From positions 87,718 to 151,717 of the forward strand of contig JBNKFV010000004.1 in NCBI GenBank assembly GCA_050289485.1: DNA of 64,000 bases, written 5' to 3'. The translations under genes and the position numbers were made by a program. Source of the DNA: JBNKFV01 sp050289485 (GTDB lineage Bacteria; Pseudomonadota; Gammaproteobacteria; Pseudomonadales; Cellvibrionaceae). The notes under the pieces were generated by a model that made no database searches, was not told where the DNA came from, and saw only the letters and a program-made list of their open reading frames with translations. This document shows, piece after piece, positions 32,589 to 39,654 of this stretch (position 1 is its first letter; each line of letters opens with the position of its first letter).

Positions 32589-32614
32589 AGCCTGGCGCAA
32601 GCCAGGCTTTTTTT
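32589..32614 (+). terminator. Rho-independent terminator of glcB
   Basis: AGCCTGGC-GCAA-GCCAGGCT stem and T-run between glcB and the convergent 32618 gene. Confidence 0.9.
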
Positions 32615-32617
32615 GTT

Positions 32618-33130
32618 TTAAAGACTGATTTCCCGCAGATCGGCAATGGCGTCGCTGTGGCGGCCCCATAAATAATCAAACTGTTCCAAATAATGTTTGG
32701 CTTCTGGCCGCGCGGCATAATTCATAAAGCCGCTATAGATCGCGTCGTCATTTTTCACCAGCAGACGCTCCCGGTCGCCAATTACATAGCCAATGGCGTC
32801 GTCATCCGGTTCAGTGGTGAGTTTGCGAATGGCGATTTTAGAAGGGATACGCCGATGCAGCAGGCGCAGAGGGTGGCGGCCAGTAACCAGATGCTTTTCG
32901 TTTTTTAACAGTATACGAATGCTTGCTTGAGGATGGTTACGGGCCAAACGCGACATTGCTTCGATGATATTTTCCTGGCCGAATAGCTGCGAATCGAGGT
33001 CGCTGGTGAGAACAGCAAGGTACAGTCGACTGCTGCTAAGCAACTCATATAGGTGTACCTGAAAATCTTCGAGGCTATCGAGCAGGTGCAGTTCCGGAAA
33101 GCTACTTTCGCGTTTTTGGTCGTCGGTCAT
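32618..33130 (-). CDS. Conserved hypothetical protein downstream of the GNAT gene
   Basis: 170 aa, soluble, no signal or membrane segment. The visible pattern (LYELLSSSRLYLAVLTSDLDSQLF, RILLKNEKHLVTGRHPLRLLHRR, YVIGDRERLLVKNDDAIYSGFMNY) resembles the strand-helix layout of phospholipase-D-like domains but lacks an HKD motif. I do not recognise it with confidence. It overlaps the end of the GNAT gene by 29 bp, so the two are co-translated. A gene of unknown function sits next to the same GNAT gene in pseudomonads as I recall. Function unknown. Confidence 0.8.
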   Translation of the reverse strand: MTDDQKRESSFPELHLLDSLEDFQVHLYELLSSSRLYLAVLTSDLDSQLFGQENIIEAMSRLARNHPQASIRILLKNEKHLVTGRHPLRLLHRRIPSKIAIRKLTTEPDDDAIGYVIGDRERLLVKNDDAIYSGFMNYAARPEAKHYLEQFDYLWGRHSDAIADLREISL

Positions 33131-33572
33131 TATTAGGGCCTGGCTCTAGTACTAATTGCATACCGATATGTTCTATCCCAGCATCCATAAAGCGCTCGCC
33201 AAATTCCTCAAAGCCTTTTTGCTGATAAAAGCCGATAGCGTTGTACTGTGAGCTTAATATGAGTGTGTTTACCGGTAGATGTATGGCAGTTTCTATCAGG
33301 TAGTTTAGCAGTTGGTGGCCTATGCCTTTCCGTCTATAGTGTCTCAAAATGGCAAATCGGCCGATTTTCAGCGTCGTGCTATCCACTTCAACCATGCGAG
33401 CGCAGCCAACTGGCTGGTGATTTAGCCACACCAAATAATGGTGAGCGCTAGGATCAAATTGATCAATCTCTTCGCTGACCGGTACCTGCTGTTCTTCCAC
33501 AAACACCTGATATCTTATCTGGCTCAGTACCCTTTGCTGGTTAGCCCAGTTAACGCTTTCAATACGTATCAT
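33102..33572 (-). CDS. GNAT family N-acetyltransferase
   Basis: 156 aa from the ATG at 33572 (GGAG 7 nt upstream), overlapping the preceding gene by 14 bp. The acetyl-CoA binding motif A is RFAILRHYRRKGIGHQLL, with RxxGIG pyrophosphate contacts. The N-terminal YQVFVEEQQVPVSEEIDQFD and the following HHYLVW are typical of the ElaA/YjcF-like GNAT subgroup. The acceptor is unknown. It lies in a compact three-gene unit with the ribosomal oxygenase gene upstream and the hypothetical 32618 gene downstream, both overlapping it. Confidence 0.9.
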   Translation of the reverse strand: MIRIESVNWANQQRVLSQIRYQVFVEEQQVPVSEEIDQFDPSAHHYLVWLNHQPVGCARMVEVDSTTLKIGRFAILRHYRRKGIGHQLLNYLIETAIHLPVNTLILSSQYNAIGFYQQKGFEEFGERFMDAGIEHIGMQLVLEPGPNNDRRPKTRK

Positions 33573-34734
33573 CGGCCCACTCCAGGGCGCCTTTGGCAAT
33601 CAGTTTGGTAAGTAGCATGCTACCGCCTTCGTAGTTGCAGATAGCTTGGCAATCGGCATGCGTAAATTGCCGTTGAGCAGTGAGGTAGTCTGCCAGTTCA
33701 AGGGTAGCGGGGTAGGCCTCACCATTGCAGAAAAGGGTAGTGCCACTGTAGGCCAACCGGCTCGTCAGTGCGGTTTGTACGAGTGGCTCTTGCTCATCTG
33801 TTTGTTGTAGGCGCTGTGATAACTCACTGGCTGCCTGATTGATAGCTGCCGCAAGATTGCCATCTGCTGGGTCTTGCTCATATTTGGTTTGCGTCATATA
33901 GCGGCCAAACCATTGGGTGAGCTGTTTGGTATCGTCGGCAAAGGAACGAATAATGCGCGCTACCTGTTCAATATCGTGGGTTTGGATTTCGCCAGGGTTT
34001 TGTAACTGCCGTTGCTGGGCATCGCTAAAGCGCATGTCGTTGCTTAAATGGCTGGCTACCTCGGCGCTGAATTCGCCCAAAATATCGGCGTGACTGGGTG
34101 CTCTGAAGCCTATGGAATAGGTCATGCATTCACCGTTGGCAATACCCCAGTGTGCGATTTTTGGCGGCAGGTAGAGCATATCGCCGGGTTCGAGCTCCCA
34201 GTGTTGGCAGCTTTCAAACTCCGCGAGAATATTCAACGGTGTGCCTTCGATGCGTGGGCTATTAGCGTTGCAGGTTTGGCCAATATGCCAGGTGCGCGTG
34301 CCTTCTGCTTGCAGCAGAAATACGTCGTAATAATCGAAATGGGGGCCAACCGAGCCCTGATCAACCGCATAGCTAATCATGATGTCGTCCAGGCGCCAGT
34401 TGGGAATAAAGCGAAAGTAATCCAGTAGCTCGCTAACATCTGGCACAATCTGGTCGACGGCCTGAACCAATAGTGTCCAGTTGGTTTCTGGCAGGCGGGC
34501 AAAGTCGTGTTCAGTAAAAGGGCCGTTGCGCAATTCCCAGGGCGTTGCGCCTTGTTCGATCACCAGTCGTGATTCTACCCAGTCTTCAAGCGCCAGCCCT
34601 GCCAGTTCATCGGCACTGAGGGGTGGTTTAAATCCCGGTATGGCTTGCCGAATCAGTAATGGCTTTTGTTGCCAGTATTCCTTTAAAAATTGCTCAATGC
34701 TAATGTCGCCAAGGGTAGAGAAGGTGGGTGTCAT
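33559..34734 (-). CDS. roxA: Ribosomal oxygenase RoxA/YcfD (JmjC, L16 arginine hydroxylase)
   Basis: 391 aa, a cupin_4/JmjC Fe(II)/2-oxoglutarate dioxygenase. The iron facial triad is visible as the HxD of SVGPHFDYYDVFLLQ and the distal His in LPPKIAHWGIA, with YSIGFRAPS following. The N-terminal FLKEYWQQKPLLIRQA is typical of YcfD, which hydroxylates an arginine of ribosomal protein L16. The C-terminal helical and winged region has the usual length. It begins 78 bp after purB, beyond a terminator, and leads a three-gene overlapping unit. Confidence 0.93.
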   Translation of the reverse strand: MTPTFSTLGDISIEQFLKEYWQQKPLLIRQAIPGFKPPLSADELAGLALEDWVESRLVIEQGATPWELRNGPFTEHDFARLPETNWTLLVQAVDQIVPDVSELLDYFRFIPNWRLDDIMISYAVDQGSVGPHFDYYDVFLLQAEGTRTWHIGQTCNANSPRIEGTPLNILAEFESCQHWELEPGDMLYLPPKIAHWGIANGECMTYSIGFRAPSHADILGEFSAEVASHLSNDMRFSDAQQRQLQNPGEIQTHDIEQVARIIRSFADDTKQLTQWFGRYMTQTKYEQDPADGNLAAAINQAASELSQRLQQTDEQEPLVQTALTSRLAYSGTTLFCNGEAYPATLELADYLTAQRQFTHADCQAICNYEGGSMLLTKLIAKGALEWADDTY

Positions 34735-34763
34735 GGTGATATGAATCCATTAACGCCAGTAAT

Positions 34764-34787
34764 AAAAAAGCCGCTTTACAGCGGCTT
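34764..34787 (-). terminator. Rho-independent terminator of purB
   Basis: AAGCCGCT-TTAC-AGCGGCTT stem, reading into a T-run on the purB strand. It separates the mnmA-hflD-purB unit from roxA. Confidence 0.85.
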
Positions 34788-34811
34788 AACGTCTGTTAAC
34801 GCTCATCATAC

Positions 34812-36185
34812 TTAGATTTTGTTGGCCTGTTCCACTGCATTACCAATGTAATTAGCAGGGGTAAGCTGGCGCATGGTCTGTTTGGCCTCTTCGGGTACAT
34901 CCAGCGTTTCGATAAAGTCTTGAATCAATTGCTGGGTGATAGCCTGCCCACGGGTGAGCGCTTTGAGTTTTTCGTAGGGTTCTTCAATACCATAGCGGCG
35001 CATAATGGTTTGAATCGGTTCTGCCAATACTTCCCAACTGTTATTTAAGTCTTCCTGCAGGCGCGCACGATTGATTTCCAGCTTGCTGATTCCTTTTAGC
35101 GTTGCGGCATAGGCAATGGCACTATAGCCAAAACCAACACCCATATTGCGCAACACGGTAGAGTCGGTCAGGTCGCGCTGCCAGCGTGAAATGGGCAGTT
35201 TGGCTGCCAGGTGGCCTAGTACGGCATTGGCGATACCCAGGTTACCTTCAGAGTTTTCGAAGTCGATAGGATTAACCTTGTGCGGCATGGTTGACGAGCC
35301 CACTTCACCGGCAATGGTTTTTTGCTTGAAATAGCCCAGTGAAATATAACCCCAGATGTCACGGTCGAAATCGATCAAAATGGTGTTAAAACGTGCGATG
35401 GCGTCAAACAGCTCGGCAATATAATCGTGTGGTTCAATTTGCGTGGTATAGGGGTTCCAGGTGAGCCCCAGGCTGTTAACAAAGGCTTCGGCATTGGCTG
35501 CCCAGTCGATGTTGGGATAGGCCGATAAGTGTGCGTTGTAGTTACCCACCGCACCATTGATTTTACCCAGTAGCTCAACACGTTTTACAGTGTTGAGCTG
35601 GCGGTGCAAACGGGCTACGACGTTGGCAAGCTCTTTACCTACGGTAGTGGGTGAGGCCGTTTGACCGTGGGTGCGCGATAACATGGAATCGCTGGCATAG
35701 TCTTTAGCCAGTTTGGCGATCTGGTCGATGATGTCCTGCATTTGGGCAACCATCACCTCGCGGCCGGCGCTAAGCATCAGGCCGTGAGAGAGGTTATTGA
35801 TATCTTCAGAGGTGCAGGCAAAGTGCACGAATTCGTTGATGTTTTTCAGCTCTTCATTGCTGCCGAACTGCTCTTTAATAAAGTACTCAACCGCTTTTAC
35901 ATCATGGTTGGTCGTGCTTTCAATGGCCTTGATGCGCTGGGCGTGCTCTTCGTTAAAGTCACTTACGATGCCGTTTAGCAGCGTTTGCGTTGCATCGCTA
36001 AACGCCGGTACCTCAGCAATTTGAGGATGTGCGGCGAGGCGCTGAAGCCAACGGATTTCGACTTCTACGCGGTATTTGATCAGGCCAAATTCGCTGAAAA
36101 TGCTGCGGTATTCGGTGGTTTTGCTGCCGTAACGTCCATCGATAGGAGACACGGCGGTCAAAGCTGAAAGCGCGAGTGATGCCAT
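34812..36185 (-). CDS. purB: Adenylosuccinate lyase
   Basis: 457 aa from the ATG at 36185 (MASLALSALTAVSPIDGRYG). The fumarase/aspartase superfamily signature is GEVGSSTMPHKVNPIDFE; other blocks are VHFACTSEDINN and SRTHGQTASPTTVGKE with the catalytic histidine. It acts twice in purine synthesis, on SAICAR and adenylosuccinate. It is the last gene of the leftward mnmA-hflD-purB order shared with Pseudomonas and E. coli. A terminator follows at 34764-34787. Length is standard. Confidence 0.97.
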   Translation of the reverse strand: MASLALSALTAVSPIDGRYGSKTTEYRSIFSEFGLIKYRVEVEIRWLQRLAAHPQIAEVPAFSDATQTLLNGIVSDFNEEHAQRIKAIESTTNHDVKAVEYFIKEQFGSNEELKNINEFVHFACTSEDINNLSHGLMLSAGREVMVAQMQDIIDQIAKLAKDYASDSMLSRTHGQTASPTTVGKELANVVARLHRQLNTVKRVELLGKINGAVGNYNAHLSAYPNIDWAANAEAFVNSLGLTWNPYTTQIEPHDYIAELFDAIARFNTILIDFDRDIWGYISLGYFKQKTIAGEVGSSTMPHKVNPIDFENSEGNLGIANAVLGHLAAKLPISRWQRDLTDSTVLRNMGVGFGYSAIAYAATLKGISKLEINRARLQEDLNNSWEVLAEPIQTIMRRYGIEEPYEKLKALTRGQAITQQLIQDFIETLDVPEEAKQTMRQLTPANYIGNAVEQANKI

Positions 36186-36299
36186 AAGTATGCTAACCAA
36201 TTCAATTGAGATAAATTATCAAAGGGGGCGGATAATACCTGATTTTCCCGCTCTTTTCAGGGGAAATTACACAAACATCTGGCAACCTGATTGCAGGGC

Positions 36300-36932
36300 C
36301 TAGACCGCCTTCGCTAGTTTATTCAGTTCATGAATGTGCTCCAGAATACGGCGGCGATGCAAAAGCAGCTTCAGACGGCTACCGCCCACCTGCTGCCACA
36401 GGATTGCAGCACGAATGCCGCTGAATAGCAGGGCTCTTATCTGGTTGGCTGTGCGTGTTTGTTGTAAATAGTTGTAGTCGCCCATCACCTGTATGCGGTA
36501 TGAAAACTTGCTGATGGTATCGGAATACAAGTCGGCCACATTGGCAGAGATGTTGTCGTGAGTGGGTGGAAAGTGCGCCAGCTGTTCTTTAACCCGGCCT
36601 AGGCGTGAACCAATAATATCCAGTAAATCGCTGCGGCCTTTCAGTTTTTTCTGCAAATACAAAATACCCAATACATAGCGCAGCGTGTCGGGGTGGCTTT
36701 TGCTGGTGCGATGCTGCAGTAATTCGGCGGCCACGGTGAAGCCTGTTTGCAGGTTTTGCAGTCCGCCAAATACTTGCTCGCAGGATTCTGGATTCTGGTT
36801 CAGCAAGCTGTTAATGGCTGTTTCCATATGCTGGCTGGTGATGTAGCCGGTTTTAGCCAGTTGTTCAACGAGCGCAGCAGCCTGAAATACGCCAGAGAGC
36901 GCAATGGCAAGGTTGTCCCACGTGTTTTGCAT
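36300..36932 (-). CDS. hflD: High frequency lysogenization protein HflD homologue
   Basis: 210 aa from the ATG at 36932 (AAGGGG upstream); a longer in-frame start would overlap mnmA and adds nonconserved residues. It is all-helical, with NLAIALSGVFQAAALVEQLAKTG at the N terminus and GDYNYLQQTRTANQIRALLF-type sequence in the last third, matching HflD. HflD is a peripheral inner-membrane protein that in E. coli binds phage lambda CII. Its native function is unclear. It is always near mnmA and purB in gammaproteobacteria, which supports the call; mnmA lies 29 bp upstream. Confidence 0.94.
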   Translation of the reverse strand: MQNTWDNLAIALSGVFQAAALVEQLAKTGYITSQHMETAINSLLNQNPESCEQVFGGLQNLQTGFTVAAELLQHRTSKSHPDTLRYVLGILYLQKKLKGRSDLLDIIGSRLGRVKEQLAHFPPTHDNISANVADLYSDTISKFSYRIQVMGDYNYLQQTRTANQIRALLFSGIRAAILWQQVGGSRLKLLLHRRRILEHIHELNKLAKAV

Positions 36933-36961
36933 ACATCCCCTTGGGCTGATAACAGATTGGA

Positions 36962-38077
36962 TTACGGATTGTAGCGGCGATCGATAACGGCGCCACCCAG
37001 GCAACATTCACCACTGTAAAGTACCAGTGACTGTCCGGGTGTGACAGCCCGTTGTGCCTCGACAAAATGCACATCGAGCGAGCCATCGTCTTTCACAATA
37101 ACGGTTGCCGCCTGGTCTGGTTGGCGATAACGGGTTTTGGCCATGCATTCAAACTTCGTAGCCGGTGGGGCCCCGTTGATCCAGTGTGTATCGATGGCGG
37201 TAAGGTTTTTGTGCAGTAGTGCGGGGTGATTTTTCCCCTGTACTACCAGTAGCTCATTGGTATCGAGCAGTTTTTCGGCCACATACCAGGGTTCTTCCGG
37301 TGCGCCTTTTACGCCACCAATGCCCAGCCCTTGGCGTTGCCCTATGGTGTGGTACATCAGGCCCATATGGTCGCCAATCACGGTGCCGTCGATGGTGACA
37401 ATATTGCCGGGCTGTGCGGGCAGGTATTGTTCAAGAAAGTCTTTGAAACGGCGTTCACCAATAAAGCAGATACCGGTACTGTCTTTTTTGTTGTGAGTTA
37501 CCAGACCGTGTTTCTCTGCGATTTGGCGTACTTCAGATTTTTCCAGTTCCCCGATGGGGAACAGGGTTTTCGCAAATTGTGTATCTTCCACGGCGTGCAA
37601 AAAATAGCTTTGATCTTTGTTGGGGTCGAGCCCTTTCAACAGGTAGGTTATTCCGTCGACCGTTTGTGTTCTGGCGTAATGCCCGGTGGCGATTTTTTCC
37701 GCGCCGAGTGCCTCAGCGTATTCGAGAAACACTTTGAATTTGATTTCCCGGTTACACAGGATGTCGGGGTTGGGTGTACGCCCGGCTTTATACTCGGCAA
37801 GAAAGTGCTCGAATACGTTATCCCAGTATTCGGCGGCAAAATTAGCGGTGTGTAACTTAATGCCAATGTTATCGCAAACCGCCTGAGCGTCGGCCAGATC
37901 GGTTTTGGCCGTACAATATTCGGTGCCGTCGTCTTCGTCCCAGTTTTTCATAAACAGGCCTTCTACCTGATAGCCCTGTTCCAGCAATAGCAGTGCGGTG
38001 ACAGACGAATCGACGCCGCCGGACATGCCGACAATAACGCGGGGTGTAGGGTTGTTTGGACTGGCAGAGTTAGACAC
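36962..38077 (-). CDS. mnmA: tRNA-specific 2-thiouridylase MnmA
   Basis: 371 aa. The PP-loop is GMSGGVDSSVTALLLLEQGY, the first catalytic cysteine is in NPDILCNREIKF and the second in STGICFIGERRF. The C-terminal TRYRQPDQAATV and LGGAVIDRRY blocks are typical. It installs the 2-thio group on wobble uridine of tRNA-Lys, Glu and Gln using sulfur relayed from IscS through Tus proteins. It is followed by hflD and purB, and preceded after 64 bp by nudJ and rluE on the same strand, so a five-gene leftward unit is possible. Confidence 0.98.
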   Translation of the reverse strand: MSNSASPNNPTPRVIVGMSGGVDSSVTALLLLEQGYQVEGLFMKNWDEDDGTEYCTAKTDLADAQAVCDNIGIKLHTANFAAEYWDNVFEHFLAEYKAGRTPNPDILCNREIKFKVFLEYAEALGAEKIATGHYARTQTVDGITYLLKGLDPNKDQSYFLHAVEDTQFAKTLFPIGELEKSEVRQIAEKHGLVTHNKKDSTGICFIGERRFKDFLEQYLPAQPGNIVTIDGTVIGDHMGLMYHTIGQRQGLGIGGVKGAPEEPWYVAEKLLDTNELLVVQGKNHPALLHKNLTAIDTHWINGAPPATKFECMAKTRYRQPDQAATVIVKDDGSLDVHFVEAQRAVTPGQSLVLYSGECCLGGAVIDRRYNP

Positions 38078-38141
38078 GAATACTTCCTGAGAATTTGCGG
38101 GTTGGAAAGTGTAGAGGCGCTATTCTAGCGGCTAATACCGC

Positions 38142-38612
38142 TTAGAGGGAACGGTTGTCTGGTAGTCCCAGGCTTGACACTGCGCTTAATGGTAAGTGAC
38201 TCCCGGATTCAAAGGTCTGGATTGCCTCTATCACCAAGGGGCTGCGCAGTTGGTTTTCATAGCGTTTGATCTCGTCAATGGTGAGCCAGTGTGCGGCAAT
38301 AATGCCTTCGTCCAAATGGTACTCGGGGTGATGATTTAGGGGCTTGGCAGAAAATGTGTGGCGTACATAGGTTACGCCATTGGTAGGCGCAAGGTACACG
38401 GTTGCACCCAGAAACGCTGTGAGTTCTACGTCCCAGCCGGTTTCTTCCAGGCATTCTCTGAGTGCGGCTTGTTGCAGCGACTCGCCGGCTTCAAGGTGCC
38501 CGGCGGGTTGGTTGTATACGGTTTTACCCTCGCGACATTCTTCTACCAGCAGATAGCGGCCATCACTTTCAACCACGGTGGCCACAGTTACGTGAGGAAG
38601 AAATTCTCGCAT
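38142..38612 (-). CDS. nudJ: Nudix hydrolase NudJ-like
   Basis: 156 aa. The Nudix box runs from GHLEAGES to RECLEETGW near residue 37-60, with all key Glu residues of GX5EX7REUXEEXGU. The start MREFLPHVTVATVVESDGRYLLVEE and the C-terminal half match NudJ, a pyrophosphohydrolase acting on thiamine pyrophosphate intermediates and nucleoside tri- and diphosphates. Its start codon overlaps the rluE stop by one base (TGATG), implying coupled translation. In E. coli, too, nudJ lies beside rluE and mnmA. Confidence 0.93.
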   Translation of the reverse strand: MREFLPHVTVATVVESDGRYLLVEECREGKTVYNQPAGHLEAGESLQQAALRECLEETGWDVELTAFLGATVYLAPTNGVTYVRHTFSAKPLNHHPEYHLDEGIIAAHWLTIDEIKRYENQLRSPLVIEAIQTFESGSHLPLSAVSSLGLPDNRSL

Positions 38613-39280
38613 CAGGGTTTTCTCCTGCCTTGGGGTTTGGGTTTCGTTGTTGGTTTCTGGTGGGACTTATGGCTGCTTCTTCCCTTTCGCGCTGGCGCTG
38701 GTTTTTTGCTCGATTTGCGGGTAGGGGCGGGCAAGTGGATGGTTTCTGTACGGTATTCGCCTGGCTGCAGATTTTCCAGGGCCCATGCACCTATTTGTGC
38801 ACGAATCAAGCGTAGTGTTGGGTAGCCGACGGCTGCCGTCATGCGGCGTACTTGGCGGTTGCGACCTTCCTTCAGGCTAATGCTGATCCAACTGGTAGGC
38901 TGGTTGGATCGTTCGCGAATAGGGGGCACCCGTTCCCAAACGGCTGGCGGCGCTATTTTTTTAACCTGGGTAGGCAGGGTGGGGCCATCTTTTAGTGCAA
39001 CACCTTGGGCGAGCTGCGCTAGCGCTTGAGGGTCGATATCACCCTCTACCTGAACCCAGTAGGTTTTGCTCTGCTTTTGGTCGGGGTGAGCAATATGATG
39101 CTGCACTTTGCCATCGTCCGTCAGAATCAGCAGGCCTTCGGAGTCGAAGTCGAGCCTGCCCGCAGGGTACACTCCCGGCAGGCTGATGTAGTCTGCCAGT
39201 GTGGCGCGGCCGGTATCGTCATTATCCGTGAACTGGCAAAGCACCCGAAAGGGTTTGTTGAAAACTACGATTTGGGGCAT
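38612..39280 (-). CDS. rluE: 23S rRNA pseudouridine synthase RluE
   Basis: 222 aa. The catalytic segment AGRLDFDSEGLLILTDDG contains the essential Asp of the RsuA/RluBEF family. VVFNKPFRVLCQFT, EGRNRQVRRMTAAVGYPTLR and LIRAQIG complete the pattern. RluE modifies U2457 of 23S rRNA in E. coli. There is no S4 domain, as expected for RluE. The last 35 or so residues form a tail rich in Lys, Arg, Pro, Ser and Gln, probably disordered and RNA-binding, longer than in E. coli RluE. It is the first gene of the leftward rluE-nudJ-mnmA-hflD-purB group. Confidence 0.94.
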   Translation of the reverse strand: MPQIVVFNKPFRVLCQFTDNDDTGRATLADYISLPGVYPAGRLDFDSEGLLILTDDGKVQHHIAHPDQKQSKTYWVQVEGDIDPQALAQLAQGVALKDGPTLPTQVKKIAPPAVWERVPPIRERSNQPTSWISISLKEGRNRQVRRMTAAVGYPTLRLIRAQIGAWALENLQPGEYRTETIHLPAPTRKSSKKPAPARKGRSSHKSHQKPTTKPKPQGRRKP

Positions 39281-39352
39281 TCAAGACCTGAGGTTTGATT
39301 GAATTGATATAACCATTGTATGTAATTGAATTTTCAAACTAAAGAATCATGA

Positions 39353-39358
39353 TATAAT
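39353..39358 (+). promoter_or_regulatory. Predicted -10 box of the isocitrate dehydrogenase gene
   Basis: TATAAT in GATATAATCGG, about 297 bp before the start codon. No good -35 at normal spacing, so an activator may be needed. It implies a leader of about 290 nt. Confidence 0.45.
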
Positions 39359-39364
39359 CGGCAG

Positions 39365-39654
39365 GATTTGCGCTGGGCTGTTCAGCTCGGTTTTTGATCA
39401 GTTGTTCTAAAAAGAAGCAGGCATACCTGCTCATACACCGTGCTCGCTGGCGCATAACGCCAAAACAGTACGCCACCGGTATGGTTTTGACTCTCCCATC
39501 TATCTTCATAGATGACTCGGCTCTGGCCGCGGGGGATTCGCATGTCGGTGTGAGACCGGGGGCTTGTAAGGATCCGGTGGTGCATCCTCGTCTCTGCCGC
39601 TATGGGTAAAGGCTAGGGTGCCGAGAATTAATCCGTTACTTATTGAGGTATAAG
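39365..39654 (+). ncRNA. Structured 5' leader of the isocitrate dehydrogenase mRNA (candidate cis-regulatory RNA)
   Basis: About 290 nt without a credible protein gene. Local hairpins in order: AGCAGG-CATA-CCTGCT (39416-39431), TGGCG-CATAA-CGCCA (39448-39462), CATCTAT-CTTC-ATAGATG (39497-39514) and AGGAT/ATCCT with a 10-nt loop (39569-39588). A ribosome binding site GAGG sits 6 nt before the ATG. I recall a bioinformatic RNA class called icd-II reported upstream of isocitrate dehydrogenase genes in pseudomonads; whether this matches it I cannot tell. Confidence 0.5.

Noticed and set aside
39394..39609. Short frames inside the isocitrate dehydrogenase leader
   Set aside because: They overlap several hairpins and have no good start signal or recognisable content; a leader peptide was considered but is not supported.
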